Source: a virus | Virus record (IMG/VR): IMGVR_UViG_3300009001_000013 | Coordinates: 1 to 58,349 of that record | Length of the DNA stretch: 58,349 nt | Reading direction: 5' to 3' (one strand) | Part shown: positions 7,778 through 16,622 of the stretch, one piece after another | How positions within the stretch are numbered: position 1 is the first letter of the stretch | Layout: each line of letters begins with the position of its first letter | The notes under the pieces: generated by a model | Told to the model about the DNA's origin: nothing | The model's input: only the letters and a program-made list of their open reading frames with translations | Database searches by the model: none | Position numbers and translations under genes: made by a program

Positions 7778-10223
7778 TTCCGAAGAGCTCGTTAATTACG
7801 TCTTGATTATTTTCTGGTGCAGATGTTGGGAGTTCGCCACGCTGACCTTGTCGCTGAGAGATTAGCTTGGACTGCTCGATGGCTTGCTTTACAACACGCT
7901 CATCTTTCCTGTCCTCTTTAAGTGTTTCAATTTTCTCCCGGAACTCCTTATCGTCAGTCTTGAACCCGAGGCTTGCCTGAGCTCTAATCAGTTCAAGCTC
8001 CTTTCGCATTTGATGGAGCGAAGCGGCGACCTGAACTTCAACCTGACCCTTGAGCTGTATTTTTTGAGCTTCCATCTGAGCTTCCATTTGAAGCTTTTGC
8101 ATTTCCATCTGAGCGGCAGATTGCGCAGCTTGAGCATTTGCCTGAGCTTGTAGCTGAATATTCTGTTGCTGCTGAGCTTGTAGTTCCGCCATGCGCTTCT
8201 TGCGTTTAACAGCCAGAAGTCTCTGCGCTTGGTCAATGTCCTTTAACTGACGAATAGCTATTGCGTCTTCGAGGTCGATTTCTTTTTGAGCCAGCGTAGC
8301 TTGGATGTTTTGTTCCAAGAAGACTCTGTCGTCGTCAGACATTTCTTGAGTCACCCTAATGCCAAAGTTGTACATAGGCAAGTCATCGAAAGATGAAAGC
8401 AGCTCCATGCTCTTGTCTCCTATGGCTTTAGAATAAACTCTATAGAGAACAGAGTCAGATGGAATTACTTGTAAGCACTTAACAATGTCTTCGCAAACTC
8501 TCCTATACAGTACGATGCTTGCATTCGTGATGTCGTAAAGCGCGTTGTTTCCAGCGGCAATAGCCTGCTGCTGGACTCCTACAAGAGCATCACCCTTTGG
8601 TGTGCTTGCATCCATAACCTCGTTGATTCCAGTAGCATCGCGAATCATTCTAAGGTAGTGGTTGTACAGGTTGATGTACTCGTTGATATTCCTGATGCTG
8701 TTCTCAATTGAACGAATCGGAGGGTTCTGAAACCCGCCTTCAACATTCTTGCTCCTGTAGTAGAACACACCGGTCTGCTCATAGATATCTTGAATCTGCA
8801 GTGGTTGAAGCTCCCCGCCTCTCCCAAGCTGAACATTCTCCAAGCCTTCGATGTCAACCAAGATACCGTCAGGCTTAGCCTTAGCAACGGCCTGTTGTAT
8901 CTTGAGGTGGGTAAGCTGAAGCTGGTCGGCAAAACCAATAACACCACCAACAATAGACTTTGGCTGCATCTTCCTCAAGTTCGTGCATGACACACTATAG
9001 GAAAGCCTAGCCTTGGTTAGGTCATGAATATTCTTTGGGATGTTCTTCTTAATCCCATAGTTGTAGACCATGTCAGTCCCGTAGATGTAGCTACCGCCAT
9101 ACACAGTCTGATTCTCCATCTTGTGTGGCTGCCGGTCATACACCGAGCTGTTGGGCATCTTGTAGTCATTCCCTTTAAAGTAGAACCCGCTGTTGCCAAA
9201 CTGAGATTCTTTACTCTCATAGTAGACACAGTCAACGGATAGGAATTCAAAATCCATAATGTCGATGAGGTAATCATCGTACCCGTAAGTGTAACGCCTA
9301 GAGTTTCTGTCGTATGACCTGTTATGAAAAGCTGAGGAGTCGTTGTAATTCTTGTGCATTACGGTCTTCCCTAGGTTTTCGTACTGCTCTTCTGTGAGCT
9401 GACTACCCGCCTGACGCTTCAGTTCTTGAATGCTGACTCTCTTAATGTGTGCACCGTATACGATATCCGACATGTTCGGGTCATCAGTATAGCTATGCAA
9501 AAAGAAAGCCGGGTCAATGTACTTCGTGGTGATTCCGTAATTGGGGTCATTCTCCCTCTTCACTACAGACATTCCGCAGACTACCAAATCCTCTACAGCT
9601 CTTCGGTATACGTTCTGGTCGAACTCGTTCCAATCTAGAGTGAGAGCTGTTCCCAGCTGAGCGGCAATCTCAGCGTTAGTCTTCATGTTTTGGTCCATGA
9701 AAATCTCCGCCTCCTCAGTTGTGTCAGGAAGAATTGACGGGTCAATCATTGGCTGAAGACCCATAGCCTTTGCTTCCATAAGCAAGTCTTTATCCATGAT
9801 GGACGACTCTACTTCTGCAATAGCTCTGTCTTTTTCACTTTTACTTACGGGGTCGATAGCCTCGACAGCCGGATACGGTTTTCTGGAAAGGATGCGATTT
9901 ACCACAACCTTAACGAACTTAGGTACGATTGGGACTGGGCTCCAGTCCAGATTCAGTAAACTCCCGTCACCATTGTTGGGGTCAAGTGAATTCAGAATCT
10001 GCTTGTACACAGATGTGTCTTGCGTTCCGTTAGCGTAGTCACGATTCTTTTCGAAATCGTACATACGTCTACGAAACAAAGAAGTCTGGTCTTCTCCGTG
10101 ACCCCACTGCGACTCAATGGATTTTGCAAACTTGAGTCCGTAAGCTTTACCCGCCTTTTCTTCTGGTGACGCAAAGGGGTCTGGGAAATTCCCGTACTTG
10201 TTATTTTTACTCCCTTGGGTCAT
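7770..10223 (-). CDS. Portal protein
   Basis: An 817-residue protein placed directly after TerL. It has an early region with PIVPKFVKVVVNRILSRKPYP that matches the crAss-like and related portal pattern, a central domain with long helices (about 400-560), and a C-terminal Gln-rich coiled coil (about 680-760, repeats of Q, A, M and K) like the barrel of podovirus portals. The portal forms the dodecameric DNA gate at one capsid vertex and the dock for terminase and connectors. A TATATTTG box lies 24 bases upstream of the start codon. The length is similar to that of crAss-like portals. Confidence 0.85.
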   Translation of the reverse strand: MTQGSKNNKYGNFPDPFASPEEKAGKAYGLKFAKSIESQWGHGEDQTSLFRRRMYDFEKNRDYANGTQDTSVYKQILNSLDPNNGDGSLLNLDWSPVPIVPKFVKVVVNRILSRKPYPAVEAIDPVSKSEKDRAIAEVESSIMDKDLLMEAKAMGLQPMIDPSILPDTTEEAEIFMDQNMKTNAEIAAQLGTALTLDWNEFDQNVYRRAVEDLVVCGMSVVKRENDPNYGITTKYIDPAFFLHSYTDDPNMSDIVYGAHIKRVSIQELKRQAGSQLTEEQYENLGKTVMHKNYNDSSAFHNRSYDRNSRRYTYGYDDYLIDIMDFEFLSVDCVYYESKESQFGNSGFYFKGNDYKMPNSSVYDRQPHKMENQTVYGGSYIYGTDMVYNYGIKKNIPKNIHDLTKARLSYSVSCTNLRKMQPKSIVGGVIGFADQLQLTHLKIQQAVAKAKPDGILVDIEGLENVQLGRGGELQPLQIQDIYEQTGVFYYRSKNVEGGFQNPPIRSIENSIRNINEYINLYNHYLRMIRDATGINEVMDASTPKGDALVGVQQQAIAAGNNALYDITNASIVLYRRVCEDIVKCLQVIPSDSVLYRVYSKAIGDKSMELLSSFDDLPMYNFGIRVTQEMSDDDRVFLEQNIQATLAQKEIDLEDAIAIRQLKDIDQAQRLLAVKRKKRMAELQAQQQQNIQLQAQANAQAAQSAAQMEMQKLQMEAQMEAQKIQLKGQVEVQVAASLHQMRKELELIRAQASLGFKTDDKEFREKIETLKEDRKDERVVKQAIEQSKLISQRQGQRGELPTSAPENNQDVINELFGNG

Positions 10224-10247
10224 TGATTATTCTTTGGGGCTCAAGTG

Positions 10248-10255
10248 CAAATATA
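10248..10255 (-). promoter_or_regulatory. TATATTTG box upstream of the portal gene
   Basis: The minus-strand motif TATATTTG matches TAnnTTTG and lies 24 bases before the portal ATG, in the 52-base gap after TerL. No clear TTG -33 box is at the standard distance, so the call rests on the repeated motif. Confidence 0.35.
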
Positions 10256-10275
10256 ATCATCCAAGGCCAGCGGGA

Positions 10276-12390
10276 TTATAGCTTATATCTTCGGAAGAAA
10301 GTCTTCTCCTCAAAGTTGGTTGGTGGTTTCTTCGGCTTTACTTTTTGAGCGGCCAACAACGCAAGTCCGGAGCTTATCGACAAGTCAAACTTTGTACGCT
10401 TGTCAATCTTAAATCCAATCCAGTCTTCTAGCGTTCTGTTGAAGTACATCTTTCCTCCGTCGCCACCCTCGTTGAAACCAACGTGGTTGTGTATATAGTC
10501 TTCGATGGCCGAGGCGTGAGCCTGTATCACATCTTGGGAATTAGAAGGAATCCCTTTAGTCTTAACATTCACCGAGCTATTTGCTGCACGAAGATGCTCC
10601 GGCCTGTCCATGACATATCCGTCGTAACCTCTTGATTCAAAGTATCTTACGATTCCGTATTTGTTGTTTTCTATTAGGAGTGGGTATCCGTAAAAGACTG
10701 CGGCCATTAGCACATCCTCGTAGAATATCTTAGCCATCGGAGGTCGGCTGGCATACTCAGCAACAAACATGTTACTGGCATCAGACAAGTTAAACTTGTT
10801 GTATATATGGCAGGCGCCTTTAGACCCACGACTATCCACTGTGGCATCAAGGTCATAAGAGTCAACACCTCCACAGCCCATGTGAGTGTTTGGCGGTACG
10901 TACTTCCCTCTCTCTGTTCGCAACACACTACGCTCGTCCTTATCAGGCATCCAACACACGTACCATCTACCCCGAGTGTCAGGATGGAATATAACCTTAC
11001 TGTCCTTAACACCGCCCTGCCATTGGAAATTACCTCTGACTACGGGGTTCGGGTACAAAGAATCGTTATGCTCAATCTGCTCGTAAATCTTTCCGATGTT
11101 GAATAGCGAGCCTTCTACGCTATCCCTGAATGCTTCATCCGTTGTGAATGGGAATTGCCGAATTAACTCGTTCAACTCCTTGGCATCATGCTTCAGTGAC
11201 TCCCTCTCATTCTTCAAAAACGTCTTAGCACCGAAGGCCATTGTGTCGCCCTCTAGTGTTTCTATTGGTGAGTCAGGGTCGTTAACGATGGGATTACCGT
11301 ACTTATTAAAGAAACCCTCAAGAGATTCGTAGGCGGGAATGAACAGCCTATACAGGCCAGACGCAGTTCTGCCATTGGCGTTACGCTTGGCTGGGTCGGA
11401 GTCAGCCCACAACTGTTTGTACTCTTCACCTCCCTTATCCATAGGATTGACGGTACTACCGACAAGAGCCTTACCTACAATACGACGGCCAACAATAAGA
11501 CAGGTTCGCTCAATTCTCCAAGCTTCGCGAATATCAGAAGGCTTCTCCCATTTACCAGCTTCATCAAGGTAGAGCATGTGTAGCTTCTCACCGTCGTAAG
11601 CATTGTTTGTAGTGTTCTTCCAGTTGAGTACTGTGTTGAGCGCGTCACCGACGGAAGATGTCTTGTTACTCTTGGTAATTCGCTTGGATGGTTCGCGGAA
11701 AGCCAGCTCCATGCGTGGGTTAGTTGTACCATCTTGAATCGGTTTAAAGAAGAATGGGTAGTGCCTAAACATAGACACCGCCTTCTTCATGAAGATATTC
11801 TCCTGAGCATCTTTACCAGTCTTCGACTGAATGCCAAGAAGTTTGTCTTTAACCTGAGTAGCCTCGTCAACAAGAACAGAAGAACAGATATTAGTGTACC
11901 CAGAGCGGCGACACTTAGTATAAAGCTGACCGATACAACGAGGGTCAACTTCGCACGCAGCCATGTGGAGAAAGATTTCACGCTGAAAGGAAAGGTACGA
12001 AGGGTATCCAATATCAATTTTGGTCCACTGTAATAGCATATAGTGCCGCCCGGTAATGTACGTAGGTGTACCCTGATTGTAAAACCAAAAACCTTCACGA
12101 CGCCTTCTAAACTCCTCTTCGACATATGAATGAAATCTCTCTCGAAACTCCTTCGGTGCCTCTGCCCACTCGTCCATACTTCTAATCCGGGACAACTCCT
12201 TTGGCATAGGTGTCCTTTCCCACACCTGCATACCTGCCTCCAGACCTTCACCTTTGATTCCTTTCTTGGGTAGTTGGGGAAGAGCAATGTGAATCCCACC
12301 AAGTTCGATAATGTCTCCGACTGTACCGTTGGGACATATCTTGATAACCTTGTCATCGTATCCTTTAACATCGAGTAAAGCATCCATCAT
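10276..12390 (-). CDS. terL: Terminase large subunit
   Basis: A 704-residue DNA-packaging motor with an N-terminal ATPase and a C-terminal RNase H-like nuclease. The Walker B motif is LHMLYLDEAGKW (D276-E277). The P-loop region is non-classical, around CRRSGYTN, as in the crAss-like TerL group. A segment with GSTVNPMDKGGEEYKQLW and NANGRTASGLYRLFIPAYE is typical of that group. A nuclease acidic cluster is GGVDSYDLDA near 508-516, and ENNKYGIVRYF follows. It pumps DNA through the portal encoded just downstream. The gene overlaps the zinc-ribbon gene by four bases. No small subunit is certain; the 97-residue gene at 12715-13008 is one candidate. Confidence 0.88.
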   Translation of the reverse strand: MMDALLDVKGYDDKVIKICPNGTVGDIIELGGIHIALPQLPKKGIKGEGLEAGMQVWERTPMPKELSRIRSMDEWAEAPKEFRERFHSYVEEEFRRRREGFWFYNQGTPTYITGRHYMLLQWTKIDIGYPSYLSFQREIFLHMAACEVDPRCIGQLYTKCRRSGYTNICSSVLVDEATQVKDKLLGIQSKTGKDAQENIFMKKAVSMFRHYPFFFKPIQDGTTNPRMELAFREPSKRITKSNKTSSVGDALNTVLNWKNTTNNAYDGEKLHMLYLDEAGKWEKPSDIREAWRIERTCLIVGRRIVGKALVGSTVNPMDKGGEEYKQLWADSDPAKRNANGRTASGLYRLFIPAYESLEGFFNKYGNPIVNDPDSPIETLEGDTMAFGAKTFLKNERESLKHDAKELNELIRQFPFTTDEAFRDSVEGSLFNIGKIYEQIEHNDSLYPNPVVRGNFQWQGGVKDSKVIFHPDTRGRWYVCWMPDKDERSVLRTERGKYVPPNTHMGCGGVDSYDLDATVDSRGSKGACHIYNKFNLSDASNMFVAEYASRPPMAKIFYEDVLMAAVFYGYPLLIENNKYGIVRYFESRGYDGYVMDRPEHLRAANSSVNVKTKGIPSNSQDVIQAHASAIEDYIHNHVGFNEGGDGGKMYFNRTLEDWIGFKIDKRTKFDLSISSGLALLAAQKVKPKKPPTNFEEKTFFRRYKL

Positions 12391-12572
12391 AAAACTTGAC
12401 CATACCGAGTACTTCTGAAGCTCGGCATACCAACCTTAGTATTCTTGGGTGTCATATAGTCGCCGCACTTATTACATTTAATATCGTGTCTGACATTCCC
12501 GTCAATCACTTTAATTGATACGCTGTGACCCTCTTGTTCGAGGTCACATTTGGAGCAGATGAACTTTGCCAT
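12387..12572 (-). CDS. Zinc-ribbon protein, 61 residues
   Basis: Two CxxC pairs (C-S-K-C near residue 6 and C-N-K-C near 34) with beta-hairpin spacing form a probable zinc ribbon. The remaining C-terminus is basic and Arg/Ser-rich. It is coupled to TerL by an ATGA overlap and could assist packaging or bind nucleic acid; this is inference from position. Many phages place a small zinc-binding protein beside terminase, but no specific family was recognised. Confidence 0.7.
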   Translation of the reverse strand: MAKFICSKCDLEQEGHSVSIKVIDGNVRHDIKCNKCGDYMTPKNTKVGMPSFRSTRYGQVL

Positions 12573-12574
12573 GA

Positions 12575-12709
12575 CTATCTACCTTGACCAGTGTACCCTT
12601 TCTTGTACAGCTTGGATGCTTTGCATTTAGACACTTTCGTTTTTGCATGTACCCCTTTACGTCTCACCTTGTGCTTCTTGGCGTAGAGGCTGATTTGCTG
12701 CTTAGCCAT
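12575..12709 (-). CDS. Small strongly basic protein, 44 residues
   Basis: The ORF starts MAKQQISLYAKKHKVRR and has about one third Lys/Arg and very few acidic residues. Two bases separate it from the zinc-ribbon gene. The charge suggests nucleic-acid binding or a ribosomal-like basic peptide. The start codon, orientation and tight packing in the operon support it as a gene, though the short length leaves doubt. Confidence 0.55.
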   Translation of the reverse strand: MAKQQISLYAKKHKVRRKGVHAKTKVSKCKASKLYKKGYTGQGR

Positions 12710-12714
12710 TTTAT

Positions 12715-13008
12715 TTACTTTGAGTATTTCTCAGCGAATCCCCCGCTGTAGTCTTTCTGTTCTTGAATGCCGTTATCAGACTGCAGGTCTTTAACCATTT
12801 GCTCCAAACGTTGTCGCTCCACCAGAAGCTCCTTGCAGTCCACCGCCGTCTGCTTGATGGATTGAAGTTCAGCTTTTCTAGCAGAGCCACCAGCTTCAGG
12901 GTCAACAGGTCTTTTAACTTCATCAATCATATTGTTTATAGCAATCTCCATAGATACCATCAATCTCTTGGCCGCTTCTACTGTAGTGAATTTATGCTGT
13001 CTTGACAT
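12715..13008 (-). CDS. Coiled-coil protein, 97 residues; possible small terminase
   Basis: The protein is almost all helix. There is a leading basic region (MSRQHKFTTVEAAKRLM), then amphipathic segments rich in E, K, Q and L, including an LVERQRLEQMVKDL coiled coil. It overlaps the GroES-like gene by 17 bases and lies two small genes before TerL, the usual place for a small terminase subunit, which is normally a helical oligomer. No helix-turn-helix was convincing, so this role is a suggestion. Confidence 0.6.
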   Translation of the reverse strand: MSRQHKFTTVEAAKRLMVSMEIAINNMIDEVKRPVDPEAGGSARKAELQSIKQTAVDCKELLVERQRLEQMVKDLQSDNGIQEQKDYSGGFAEKYSK

Positions 13009-13579
13009 AACTGATATCCTCTAGTCTCATCCTGTAAACAATAGACTCGTCATCCAGCTTCATCTTGTAGTCTGAGTCTTTGTCAAATCCGACAACATCC
13101 CCAACCTTTACACCTTGATTCATTAGCTGTTGATGTGGCATGAAGACCACAGCCTCTCTATCATCGCGCTCCTTTACTTTAAGGTCGATGATAATCCCAG
13201 AAGGCGTTACTTCTTCTTCAACCTTCTCTTCAACTGGTTGTACGAACACCCATTCCGACAACATATGAAGCACCCCTTCTGAGTCCCTGTGCGCAATAGC
13301 ATGAGAGCCGCGAGGGTTCTCTTCATCGTACACAACAAGGTAGTTGTCGTCACCGAGCGATAGCGTCTTGTTCTGGGTAACATGGTGATGGAAGAATAGT
13401 AGGTCTCCCTCTCTCACTCCTGTCTCAATAACATGAGGAGCAGACACAACGCGCCCATAACAAATGCGATGGTTAAACTCGTCGAATCGTGAATCAAGGA
13501 AAATCTCTTTGTCACCGAGCTTGACTGTATCCTCAGTCTTCTTCGGTACGTTTACGATAAAGTGCCGTAAAGCTTTCAT
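12992..13579 (-). CDS. GroES-like co-chaperonin with two GroES-type domains
   Basis: A 195-residue protein. The C-terminal half (about 110-193) matches the GroES pattern: WVFVQPVEEK, then TPSGIIID, then GVKVGDVVGFD and a final IVYRMRLEDISYV, which is the cap-and-strand layout of co-chaperonin 10. The N-terminal half (about 4-105) repeats the same layout more loosely, with FIVNVPKKTED, GVREGDLLFFHHHV and a NYLVVYDEE end. A co-chaperonin caps the host GroEL chamber; phages such as T4 (gp31) bring their own to fold the capsid protein. The two-domain length, about twice the usual 95-110, is unusual. It lies upstream of TerL among late genes. Confidence 0.75.
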   Translation of the reverse strand: MKALRHFIVNVPKKTEDTVKLGDKEIFLDSRFDEFNHRICYGRVVSAPHVIETGVREGDLLFFHHHVTQNKTLSLGDDNYLVVYDEENPRGSHAIAHRDSEGVLHMLSEWVFVQPVEEKVEEEVTPSGIIIDLKVKERDDREAVVFMPHQQLMNQGVKVGDVVGFDKDSDYKMKLDDESIVYRMRLEDISYVKTA

Positions 13580-13812
13580 TCAAAGTTGCAATCGTATTCA
13601 ATTAGAATCGGCTGGTTCTCAACCGTCTTCCAAATATACGTTGAATCTTCGTCCTCTAGGTAAACGTGGTATCTTCTTACGTTGTACTTGTACAGTGCGG
13701 CGTCATCTTCTTTGATTGCTGAGACCCTTCCTTTTCCTGCCTTCATCCCAATGTAATATGCCATCGCGTCCTTCGGGTTTGGCCCGATGACAATCTTTCT
13801 AATAATGTTCAT
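13576..13812 (-). CDS. Small protein, 78 residues, function unknown
   Basis: The ORF starts MNIIRKIVIGPNPKDAMAYYIG and appears beta-rich, with aromatic residues and an acidic C-terminus. It overlaps the GroES-like gene by four bases (ATGA) and is five bases from the 95-residue gene, so it is in the same operon. No family was recognised. The GPNPKDAM pattern may be a functional loop. A role related to the co-chaperonin or head assembly is only a neighbourhood guess. Confidence 0.65.
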   Translation of the reverse strand: MNIIRKIVIGPNPKDAMAYYIGMKAGKGRVSAIKEDDAALYKYNVRRYHVYLEDEDSTYIWKTVENQPILIEYDCNFE

Positions 13813-13817
13813 CTCTT

Positions 13818-14105
13818 TTAGTTTAATGAGAACTGAGTCAGAAAATCCTCTGGACCTTCGTCGTCTAGGTCTGTAAATGCTTTCACTTGCAAATGCATAA
13901 ACTCGGAGAATTCTTCTACGTCCCTGCAGTTGTGACCATAGGCCAAGCTCCAGTTGTTTACGTCTTCGCTCTCCTCTTCGAGCACCCCAAAAGCCGCAGT
14001 GTATACTAGGTCTCCAGAGTGTCTGTATTTATTTACGACCTCGTCGATTTGTTGCATGAGGTCTTGGACCTCAGTGAACATAGCTTTCTTTAGTACGTCA
14101 TCCAT
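13818..14105 (-). CDS. Acidic helical protein, 95 residues, function unknown
   Basis: A helix-rich, strongly acidic protein (runs such as EEESEDVNNW, DLDDEGPEDF). There is no signal peptide or membrane segment. It lies between the fibre-like gene and the 78-residue gene, all in one direction. The acidity would fit a small assembly or DNA-mimic protein, but no family was recognised. Confidence 0.65.
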   Translation of the reverse strand: MDDVLKKAMFTEVQDLMQQIDEVVNKYRHSGDLVYTAAFGVLEEESEDVNNWSLAYGHNCRDVEEFSEFMHLQVKAFTDLDDEGPEDFLTQFSLN

Positions 14106-14121
14106 AACCTAAAGTTACGGA

Positions 14122-14961
14122 TTATGGAGCAGGCATAACTTGAACCGCTGAAACTGTAGAGCTTGAAGTTGTCAGGTTTGCATTAACAAGCCAGTCTGTA
14201 GAATCCACGGCCAAAACCTCTACCACGTCACCTACGTTGCCTCCTTTGCTTGATGCGTCAGGGTCTAACTGAATTGCGTTTATGCTTTGGTCTTTTGCCT
14301 GAGTCTGCACTCTAGACTGACCCGTAGCAGTATTCGAGGTGACAACAGCCTTGCCATAAACGTAATCACCTGATGCTGCAATAATTTGAGTTCTCCCAGT
14401 ACCCGTCACGCTCTTAATGATAAACTTAAACACGACTCCGGGATTGGCAGATGGCAATGTAATATCCAAACCAGAGCTTGCATCCACAAGATACGTGTTG
14501 CCAGAGTCAGCTGCGGTCAGAGTTGTATCTACACTAATAGTGTTGATTGTTTCGTCTCCGCGTCCAATCGTAATTGTATTACCAGTACGACTGTATGCCA
14601 AACCATCTGTAGCTGCAAACGTAACTGTAGTGCTAGAAGAGTCAGCCGCCGTGATAGTAATGGCTGGCGCTGCGCTGCCTGAGAGTGTTGTTGTTACCGT
14701 CTCGTTAGAGGGGAACGACCTGTACTCCACCGCCTTTGTGGAAGAGTTCCACACCAATGCATTTCCGCTGGAGCTAGAACCAGTGACGCTATCAATCTGA
14801 AGCGTAGCAGCCTTAACCGTTGTCGTGGAAAGTGACAGTGCAGATGAGTTTCCTACTCCGTCTTCGATTACCTTTAATGATGTGGTGAGGGTGGCTGCAT
14901 CGGATGTCTTGAGCATTCCTTGATACGTATCTTTCACCCTAGTGCCAGCAAGAGTTGCCAT
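14122..14961 (-). CDS. Fibre or adhesin-like virion protein, 279 residues
   Basis: Starts MATLAGTRVKDTYQGMLKTSD, an anchor pattern common to phage fibre proteins and different from the W-K-K type anchor of the downstream fibres. The body is Ser/Thr/Val-rich beta structure with repeated SSSTTVTFAAT-like strands. It is separated from the main fibre cluster by the terminase/portal genes. The gene is divergent from the plus-strand winged-helix gene, with 30 bases and a TATATTTG box between them. No catalytic motif was seen. Confidence 0.65.
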   Translation of the reverse strand: MATLAGTRVKDTYQGMLKTSDAATLTTSLKVIEDGVGNSSALSLSTTTVKAATLQIDSVTGSSSSGNALVWNSSTKAVEYRSFPSNETVTTTLSGSAAPAITITAADSSSTTVTFAATDGLAYSRTGNTITIGRGDETINTISVDTTLTAADSGNTYLVDASSGLDITLPSANPGVVFKFIIKSVTGTGRTQIIAASGDYVYGKAVVTSNTATGQSRVQTQAKDQSINAIQLDPDASSKGGNVGDVVEVLAVDSTDWLVNANLTTSSSTVSAVQVMPAP

Positions 14962-14977
14962 GTTCTTAAATTTACAG

Positions 14978-14985
14978 CAAATATA
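14978..14985 (-). promoter_or_regulatory. TATATTTG box in a divergent 30-base gap
   Basis: The minus-strand TATATTTG lies 16 bases before the 279-residue gene, with TGG (one mismatch from TTG) 17 bases further up. It sits in the short space shared with the divergent winged-helix gene, so the regulator could control both. Confidence 0.4.
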
Positions 14986-14991
14986 CAGCTA

Positions 14992-15429
14992 ATGAGTAGA
15001 CACCATCCGGTGCGGCAGAGGCGACAATTCAGCAAACTCAACAAGCGTTACGTCAAGAGGAACGACCTTAAGAAGCTATCACTGGTCCTGCGAGATGTAA
15101 AAGCGAACTACGACATAGGGCAAGCCGAGGTCGAATTCCTTTTGTTTGCCTACGATTACGAGTTCTTCACCGTTAACCATATAGCTAAGTCCCTCTCGAA
15201 GAGCAGGAAGAAACTGTATGAAAGGACCGTCCTTCCCTTGAAAAACAAAGGGTATGTAGATATAGTGTATCACGCCAAGGAAGTCGATTCGTATGTCAAT
15301 GCACTATTCGACGAGAAACTAGGCAATGAGCACCGACTGTCTTTGTCCCAGTCAGGTAGACTTTTAGTGCAGCGGATATACAGAAAGCTAGAGGGCGGTG
15401 AGCCTATTACCTTGCCGAAGAGCTCCTAG
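14992..15429 (+). CDS. Winged-helix DNA-binding protein candidate, 145 residues, plus strand in the minus arm
   Basis: The start MSRHHPVRQRR at 14992 was chosen over the longer in-frame start at 14920, which would run through the upstream gene. A helix-rich core is followed by FTVNHIAKSLSKSRKKLYERTVLPLKNKGYV in two parts: a recognition-helix-like region and an expected wing. This layout resembles MarR-type proteins. The N-terminus is very basic. It stands alone in the opposite direction and overlaps the end of the transglycosylase gene by 23 bases, so it may be a later insertion or a regulator of the divergent fibre gene. Family placement is moderate. Confidence 0.6.
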   Translation: MSRHHPVRQRRQFSKLNKRYVKRNDLKKLSLVLRDVKANYDIGQAEVEFLLFAYDYEFFTVNHIAKSLSKSRKKLYERTVLPLKNKGYVDIVYHAKEVDSYVNALFDEKLGNEHRLSLSQSGRLLVQRIYRKLEGGEPITLPKSS

Positions 15430-16099
15430 CCTCCGAGTACTCTCTTTCAAATCTATCGTTGTATCCCAGAATCTTTGAGATATAATCGCTGGTCTCAAGG
15501 GGTAGCATTTCAATCCAATCAAGGGAGTTGTAGATATCAATCCCTTTCTCTTTGGCCTCGTTGAGTATTCTTACCGTAGCCGTAGGTCCGAAGTTGTATG
15601 CGGCTAATGCCTTGGCCGCCTTGACTTCGTCGTTTCCGCGATTCCAATCTCTGCCCATAAGAGACTCCATGTACACTTCTTGTGCTTCAACAGAATGTTC
15701 TGGGTTAAAGGCGTCGAAGTCTGGTCGAATCAATCCCCGCTCCTTTAAGTACTGCTCCGTTCCGGGCATAATCTGAGCCAAGCCTCTAGCTCCAGCAGGA
15801 GACTCTGCCATCGGATTGAACCTAGACTCTTTGTATCTCTGCCTATCAAGAAGCGTCTGGTACCAATCGTCTTCTTTAGGTTGAGGTTCCTCTCGTACTT
15901 GTTGTCCCGGCTCTTCAGGAAACGTAGCAAAGAACATTTCATTAAGCTTAGGAGGGTCACCAATCTCCCCACCTTGCTCCATGTTGCGCTGAATAGCTGC
16001 CTCTTGTGCGTGTGCCTCACGCGCTGTATCGTGCGTACCCAGTACTCTATCGCTCTTACGTGAGATGAGCTGGAACTTGTTGCCTCTTTTAACAATCAT
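15407..16099 (-). CDS. Lytic transglycosylase (SLT domain)
   Basis: A 230-residue protein. The first about 70 residues are a basic linker without signal peptide. The SLT domain follows, with the catalytic glutamate in YKESRFNP (E91), the GLAQIMP motif at 106-112, AYNFGP near 166 and ETSDYI near 201. These enzymes cleave peptidoglycan glycan strands to 1,6-anhydro-MurNAc ends. In a phage the enzyme acts during DNA entry or lysis. The position far from the holin and next to virion genes favours a virion role; this is inference. It overlaps the convergent winged-helix gene. Confidence 0.85.
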   Translation of the reverse strand: MIVKRGNKFQLISRKSDRVLGTHDTAREAHAQEAAIQRNMEQGGEIGDPPKLNEMFFATFPEEPGQQVREEPQPKEDDWYQTLLDRQRYKESRFNPMAESPAGARGLAQIMPGTEQYLKERGLIRPDFDAFNPEHSVEAQEVYMESLMGRDWNRGNDEVKAAKALAAYNFGPTATVRILNEAKEKGIDIYNSLDWIEMLPLETSDYISKILGYNDRFEREYSEARSSSAR

Positions 16100-16175
16100 T
16101 TTTTTTGCTTCTCATGCAATATTACGAAATTGATGAACGTTGTATGAGCAGACAAACCCTTAAACCTATTTCGTT

Positions 16176-16622
16176 ATGAAGAACATCCTTTTAATCCTTG
16201 CCCTCGTTCCCGTGCTTGCAACGGCACAGGGAGACATGCACTTTCGCATCATCGCAGACTACGAACGCAACCTACTGGCATCCGTGTACAACGACAGTAT
16301 GGAATGGGTTGTGTTCATCGACGACTTGTACGAATCAAAGGATAGCGTGTCCTTCAGTCAAGTAAGCGAAGGAAGCACGTCGCTGGAGTACAAAACCAGA
16401 GAGCTAGGTGTACACCACTTGCTTCTTCGTAACAAGATTAGCGGTCAGGACATTGCATACGTGGCTATGAGAATCGACTACCACACACGAAGCTTCCGGC
16501 TCCGGAGAGGAGGTGTGTTCACTATGTGGATTCTAGAACCCAATGAAGAACATGCTGTTTACGCTCCGACCAGAAACAACAAGATTGATAGCCCCTTGTT
16601 TACTCCGGGACTACTGAATTAA
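16176..16622 (+). CDS. Secreted or periplasmic protein with signal peptide, plus strand in the minus arm
   Basis: A 148-residue protein beginning with a clear signal peptide (MKNILLILALVPVLATAQG, cleavage after A-T-A-Q). The mature part is beta-rich and ends with NNKIDSPLFTPGLLN. No family was recognised. It is the second plus-strand gene inside the minus late arm, separated from the divergent transglycosylase by 76 bases, and it overlaps the next minus gene by four bases. It may act in the host envelope, for example in superinfection exclusion or host modification. That role is a guess from export and orientation. Confidence 0.65.
   Translation: MKNILLILALVPVLATAQGDMHFRIIADYERNLLASVYNDSMEWVVFIDDLYESKDSVSFSQVSEGSTSLEYKTRELGVHHLLLRNKISGQDIAYVAMRIDYHTRSFRLRRGGVFTMWILEPNEEHAVYAPTRNNKIDSPLFTPGLLN

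Noticed and set aside
11787-12383. A 198-codon ORF on the minus strand inside the terminase gene
   Set aside because: It is a shadow of TerL in another frame, whose motifs are clear, and its composition lacks protein-like character.
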